From Sphagnum compactum (lineage: Eukaryota; Bryophyta; Sphagnopsida; Sphagnales), in NCBI GenBank assembly GCA_965153455.1, contig OZ234497.1, forward strand, positions 16,175,872 to 16,239,871: a stretch of DNA of 64,000 nt, in the 5' to 3' direction. This document shows positions 58,745-64,000 of the stretch, piece after piece. Under the pieces are notes generated by a model, which was not told the origin of the DNA, made no database searches, and saw only the letters and a list, made by a program, of their open reading frames with translations. Each line of letters begins with the position of its first letter. Position 1 is the first letter of the stretch. A program made the translations under genes and the position numbers.

Positions 58745-61700
58745 ACCTTAAAAGGCCTTCAATCAAGTGACAAAAGAGCTGAAAATGTATAGACTTGCAA
58801 AGGAGTTCAGTTTACATTCTGGTGGCTAATCCCATGAATATGCCAGAGTTCAAAGAAAATTAACGACCTTAAGTTCATATTAGGCTCTATTTCCAAACAA
58901 TAAAATATACTTTAGATATAAATTGAAAGCAGATTATTGATCATTTGATCAAAATCAAATAGATAATCATGAATATGTAAGAAGGTTATTGTGAGTAGAA
59001 GAGCAAACTAGGTCATTTCAAAACTTTGCCCAAACACTAAGCAAGAACAAAAGGGCCTGATAGGAAGCAAAAACAATCAAGTTCAATACTTGTGGTTTTA
59101 GGGTCAAACTCAAAAACAACATAAAATTGACAAAAAATAGCTCCCCAACATTATGTGAACAAAAATGATCACATATATGGGAAGTTGTAGTTCAATCATA
59201 TAAATGACATGTAGAATTTAAATGTTGCTATCACATGATCTATGTTTAGCTTAGGGAAAAAAATTAGAGTGAGAAGGGTTGGGCACCTTTTGAACAATTC
59301 AAATTGACCTTGCCACCAATTCTTAGGCAATGGACTGCACACCCACATTAAAAGTTGTAAAATATATCTATAGGCACACCCAAACATGGTATAATGAATA
59401 GAACATTGTTTGTTTGGAATCATGACAGTCACAAAACACAATGAACCCATGAACCACCCAATAAACATCTAATAAGCAATATGTTGAACTTAAATCACCT
59501 CCTAAAGCATAAACTTGTCAACATTAACAGCACCTCCCAAATTCAAGTTGATCACTACCCAGGTTGCAAATGCCAACTTCATTGCAGTAATGCTAAAAGT
59601 GCATTCCAACACCAAGTTCAAGTCCTGGACAAAGTAAAGCTAAGTTAGCAAGTAAGAGGTTCAAAAGGAAAACCTAATAATTTTGTCTAGACACATGAAT
59701 TGGAAACCAATAGAAAGTGGTCCACATAATCAATTTGTACCAGAATATGCAATTTATACCCATTGGGATATTCGACAATTCCTTCAACTTAACTCATGAA
59801 ATAACTTAGGGATGACCATGTGAATAACATTGGAAGCAAGATCACAAGGACTTTCAGCACTATCACCAACACTGGTAGTTTCATCACCATCATGGATGTT
59901 AGCAATACCTTCACCACCATTATCATCCAATAAACATTCACAAAGCTTTCAACATGAGCGACGCTAGAAAGTGGGCGGGTGAGTGTGAGCAAGCTCACAT
60001 GAGTAGGAAGGAATCTTAAGGAATATTTTATGCCACATCATGGAATATTCCAAGTATATTCTTTTGCCACATGGAATTAATATATGACATGGTAGAATAT
60101 TCCATGCCTTGCCATGGAATATTTCTCCACATATGTGATTTGTTGCGAGGAATCAGTAATGATTTATTAACTCTAAACATAGTATCATTCTTGGTGCAAC
60201 CAATGTTCCAAATATCTAAAGTTCTTATACAATACCTTCAATATTTTCAAAACTGTTGAAATGACGAGAAACTACATGATTGAGAATTATTTGATGAATT
60301 TAAACTAATAAATATATTAGTTCTTCGACAAACCTGTGTTGTGATGGCCATAGAATAAGACAATATACATGAAAGCACGTTGTGATTGCCAATGGGTTTA
60401 TTGCAAATAAAATGTATAAAGTTTTATCAAGTCACATGCTTTGATGCCACACCACTAGTGTATAATCACCAGAACAAAAGAACATATACATCTGATAAGA
60501 AAGGTTGAAAAAATACACAGTGGAGAAAAAAATTGTTTAGCCATAACTAGAAACAATATTTTTTACATAGTGAAGGCAATTACAACAAACTTAATGAATG
60601 AAAAAACACAACTGATTTGAAACAAATGCAATTGTTATGTACTATCACAAGAGTTTAAAAGCTTTAGAACGTTCTAACAAACGCTAAACTTCATCCCAAC
60701 TCCACTTGCAGTAATGAATGAATTTTTTTGTGAGCCCACAGAACATAATTGTTTGGAAGATGTGATAGATGTGTTTACATTGCACATATGCCCCATGGGC
60801 ACCCAAAGAACTTGCCAACATTTTCACAAAGTAAACACATGAACATCCAAGGAAATTGCCAATAATGATGTCATATCGGTTGTCATCATAAAGAATATTG
60901 TAAATTCATCCACACCCGAGTGGCAGGACATCAACAATGGGGAAAATAGTGCATTAGAGAAGTAACCTACCAACTTCCCAATTGTTCGTGTGTTGTTATG
61001 TTATTTTGAACATAGAAGGCCGTTTCACCTTCTTGCCACCATGAGTTCTAGGCCAACAACTTGCATTGGATGGCCTCACAAGGTTATGATAAGTTTTGAA
61101 GTTTTCAATTTCCTTCTTGTCATTTGAGGGTCTTCAAATTTTTTATGTGAAGTTTTCACAAGTGAGGAAACGGGGTATGTGCTTTTCTTCATGTGAATTT
61201 TGAAAGTTTTTTGTTTTCATATTTTGAAATTCTGGAATCTTCAATTTTCATCTTATCGTTTTGGAGGTTTCACATGGGGGGAAATAATGTTGGGGGTATT
61301 GTTTTAAAATTTGCGGATTTTCAAATTTGTTTTGATGGAGTTCAAGGATCTTCAACTTTGTTCTTAGGAATTTTAAAGGTTTTCCCAAAAACATTTAGTG
61401 AAGTTGAACTTGTCCCATTTTTTCCTACCCATGGTAATATTCTAAGTTAAATTTGGGCACTAAAATTCTATTTTATACATTTTTCCATAGAACCAATGAA
61501 GGTCTTTTTTCCCTTTGGAAAACAAATGGGGTTTAAAGGTGGATGGGATGAATAGATATCCAGATGGTATTAGGTTATTAAAATATAATAATAATAAGAT
61601 TAAAGTAAAAGATAAGTTGTGAATGTATGAGCTATTGAAATTCTGAAAGGCGAAAAAATCAATGAAATCTTTGAATTTTTTTACAATCACTAGTTTTGAT

Positions 61701-63135
61701 TTTTAAAATATGTATCTATCCTTAATTTAAAAACTATCCAATATTGGAAAAAACTCCAAATTCCCAAAATCCCATCTTACCCTTGCTCTTATCAAAAAAA
61801 TTTACTCATATTTTATCTTCAATTTTGAGATTTGTTCATCACTATTTCAAATTTTAATCATTTATGATTTGAATTGATGAGCTGGAACTTGAACAATGTG
61901 TCAAACAAACCAAATGGAGTAGTGACCATTCCATAGTCTTTACCCTTGAGGGTAGAGCAAACAAACATGACACATTTAGTCATGATTAGTCACATGACAA
62001 TGACTAATGTGCTAGTGAGTTCATGTCATAATTGATAGGTCTTCTTTTACTAATTCCAAATTTGTGTAATGTCCATTTTGATTGAAATTTCAAGAAAAAA
62101 AGATCGGAAGAAAAACATGATTTGTTATAATGTAATGGCTTGGTTTTTCTTTGTGGAGGTGAGAGGTTTAACTCCCACTTGTGACACCTAGGTAGATACC
62201 CATTTTCTAATTGAATATACATTATATGTATTTTCATCTACCATGATTATAATCATGAAAATCACATATGGAATGGCGTAAAAACAACTACATTTATAAC
62301 CATATGTGCAATCATAACAACCATTTTTCAACATAATACAAATTAAAAAATAAACTGAAATAATTTAATGGAGTGTAAAATTAATGTACATTAATAAAAA
62401 ATTATTTCCTTCAATCATTCAAATAAAAACATTGAATATATACCAATTTTATAATGAGTTTTATTGTTATTTTATATTTACTTGTTACCAACCTTGATAA
62501 AATAATTTGTCTCTATATTATTATGTTTATACCAAAAAGATGTTATGATTAGGTTGTTTAAAACCATTCAAATAGGAAGACATTGGTTGGCTCAAAAATT
62601 TCAAGATTGCCAAAAAATATGGCTTGATAGAAAAAATTGCTTACATAAAAGATGAAGATTCAAATTTGAAAAATATTAAATTAGTTTTAAAATATGTTAT
62701 TATTTGCACAATATGTTTAGGTTAAAAGAACATCTTCAAGGCATATGCTTTGGATATTATACCTTTTCAAATTTAGCTTGTTATTGCCTAACAATGTAAG
62801 AAACAATGTGCAATGGGCATGCATTATGTTTCAATTAAATTAGCTTAACCTTGTTATAAAAATATTTTATGTGACTTAGGAAACATTTGAAGCTTGACAA
62901 GAATGATGTAAAGCTTGGGTTGATTTTGGTTTATGTGCAGCAAAGTTAAACAACTCTATGAAAACAAGGTGATTTATTAAATTGTGTTATATGTTTTTTA
63001 GTTGTTTGCTTGGATGACTCACCTTTGTGACTATTTTAACATTAACATTTGGGTAATTACATTCTTTAAGTTTCTTATACGATTGTTTTGTTCCAAGGGG
63101 CTCTTTGATATTGAGATGTTATTATTTGGTGTTAG
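58745..63135. other. Non-coding AT-rich region
   Basis: No gene is recognisable. A cluster of GGAATATTCC-type palindromic words lies at 60020-60130. The frames at 59196-59468, 59789-59998, 61193-61450 and 62004-62237 have no family features. Confidence 0.5.
60020..60130. repeat. Cluster of palindromic CATGGAATATTCC words
   Basis: CATGGAATATTCC, GAATATTCCATG and CATGGAATATTT occur within about 100 bases and can pair with one another. This may be a small fold-back element or a chance AT-rich palindrome cluster. Confidence 0.4.
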
Positions 63136-63139
63136 AGTG

Positions 63140-63315
63140 AACTTATTATTATTATTATTTTGAAGCACAATTCTAGACTTGATGAGTTGTTGCCATCCCC
63201 AAGTCAAGCTTAGTGGAAGAGGGCTGGTAGGGCTTTCACTTGCACACCATTGAATGTGAATCCAAAATTTTGTTTTGAGGTACTAAGGTTCAACCGTTGA
63301 GCCATCACCCCTTAA
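63140..63315 (-). mobile_element. tRNA-derived SINE
   Basis: On the minus strand the element starts near AAGGGGTGATGGCTCAACGG. TGGCTCAACGG (63304-63294) is a full match to the polymerase III A-box pattern TRGYNNARNGG. About 30 bases downstream, GGATTCACATTC (63263-63252) is a diverged B box. It continues through GGTGTGCAAGTG and ends in a simple AATAATAATAATAATAA tail near 63140. Head, boxes and simple-repeat tail are the layout of plant tRNA-derived SINEs. The B box has mutated, so the copy is probably not transcribed. A clear target duplication was not found. Confidence 0.65.
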
Positions 63316-63319
63316 GGTA

Positions 63320-64000
63320 GAACAAACATATTATGACCAAAATCATTAGTAATGTGCCCCAATTTTTAACATGGCATGTGGTCCCTGTGTTTTCTTTAAT
63401 AGTTGTTGTCCATGCATTCAATCTATTAAGAGGTCATTAGTTATTGACTAATATTCTTCAAGAACCCATTTTTATGATCATCAAAACTCATGAAAAATCT
63501 AACAACAGAGTCATTGTTGACAATCCAATAAGCAATGATCCTGGAGGATATGACGTAACATTGGAAAATATTGTTATGAAGATAGAGAAATAAGTGTGCC
63601 ATGTTCTCAAGCATTTTGAAAATAAATGATAGAAAAAAACACATAATATGATATCCTTCATGTTAAACCCTTGTTACAAAATTTTTTGCTATGCTTTTTC
63701 ATTTGTTGGGTGGGACCAAACTGTCTCTATTGTGGAGGAATGATACTTAAATGTTTTTACCTATGCTATTAGAATGTAATCAACACTTACAATGTCACTT
63801 GGATGGATAGTTGAAGGTAGTTTGTTTGAGACATCTTCTAATGAAGATTATAGTTGGTACATTCAAGCTATTAAAACTTAGGCTCAACTATTAGGTGGTG
63901 TGTTTATAAACGAGGACCAATTGCTATTGATTGTTCAATTCTTTTTAGCACCCAATTAAATTGCTTGAAATAATTTTGGAACATAAGTACACTATTTCAA
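63320..64000. other. Non-coding region to the window edge
   Basis: AT-rich sequence without a recognisable gene or repeat. The minus-strand frame at 63441-63644 has no supportable product. Confidence 0.5.

Overview
The window looks like low-gene-density nuclear DNA of a land plant. The evidence is a plant-type base-exchange phosphatidylserine synthase gene with twelve exons and GT-AG introns, plant-style TATA promoters, and several layers of decayed plant transposable elements (Ty3/gypsy chromovirus, hAT, SINE, MITEs, solo LTRs) in AT-rich sequence. I cannot place it below embryophyte level. The mix of old nested elements would fit a large gymnosperm, fern or bryophyte genome.

Only three genes look intact. 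(1) Phosphatidylserine synthase, + strand, 6804-11092; the twelve exons join in frame to 455 codons plus a stop. (2) and (3) A pair of small two-exon genes for very low-complexity Gly/Gln/Ser/Asp-rich proteins, at 13843-14776 (- strand, 188 aa) and 41122-41881 (+ strand, 194 aa). They share composition, a phase-0 intron near the 3' end and a TTATATAAA-type TATA box, so they look like diverged local paralogues. Their C-terminal exons differ: only the 41 kb copy ends in an ASR/WDS-like Lys/His plus GAGALG..GYE.YEH tail.

Layout. 1-6.7 kb: non-coding, with a solo LTR (3061-3970), tandem duplications and microsatellites upstream of the synthase. 6.8-11.1 kb: the synthase. 11.1-13.8 kb: non-coding, one palindromic MITE-like element. 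13.8-14.8 kb: first low-complexity gene. 15-21 kb: non-coding. 21.1-28.9 kb: an inverted, heavily decayed chromovirus (gag, protease, reverse transcriptase, integrase, chromodomain). Three later insertions interrupt it: a solo LTR, a 616-bp TIR element and a 588-bp element. Each leaves an exact target-site duplication, and removing either of the two non-LTR insertions brings the pol frame back into register. 29.4-30.9 kb: a decayed hAT transposase. 31-41 kb: non-coding, with tandem repeats. 41.1-41.9 kb: second low-complexity gene. 44.05-44.46 kb: an unrecognised CpG-rich ORF broken by two stops.

46.9-58.8 kb is the most unusual stretch. It holds two convergent broken genes: a + strand one with a coiled coil and a RING-like Cys/His cluster (48.7-52.8 kb), and a - strand one I take to be a transposase of a poorly characterised plant family (55.7-57.8 kb). 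Degenerate tandem arrays on both sides share the word AAGCACYTTGACYCCTT in direct orientation. This may be the carcass of one large two-gene DNA transposon. 59-64 kb is non-coding except for a tRNA-derived SINE near 63.2 kb.
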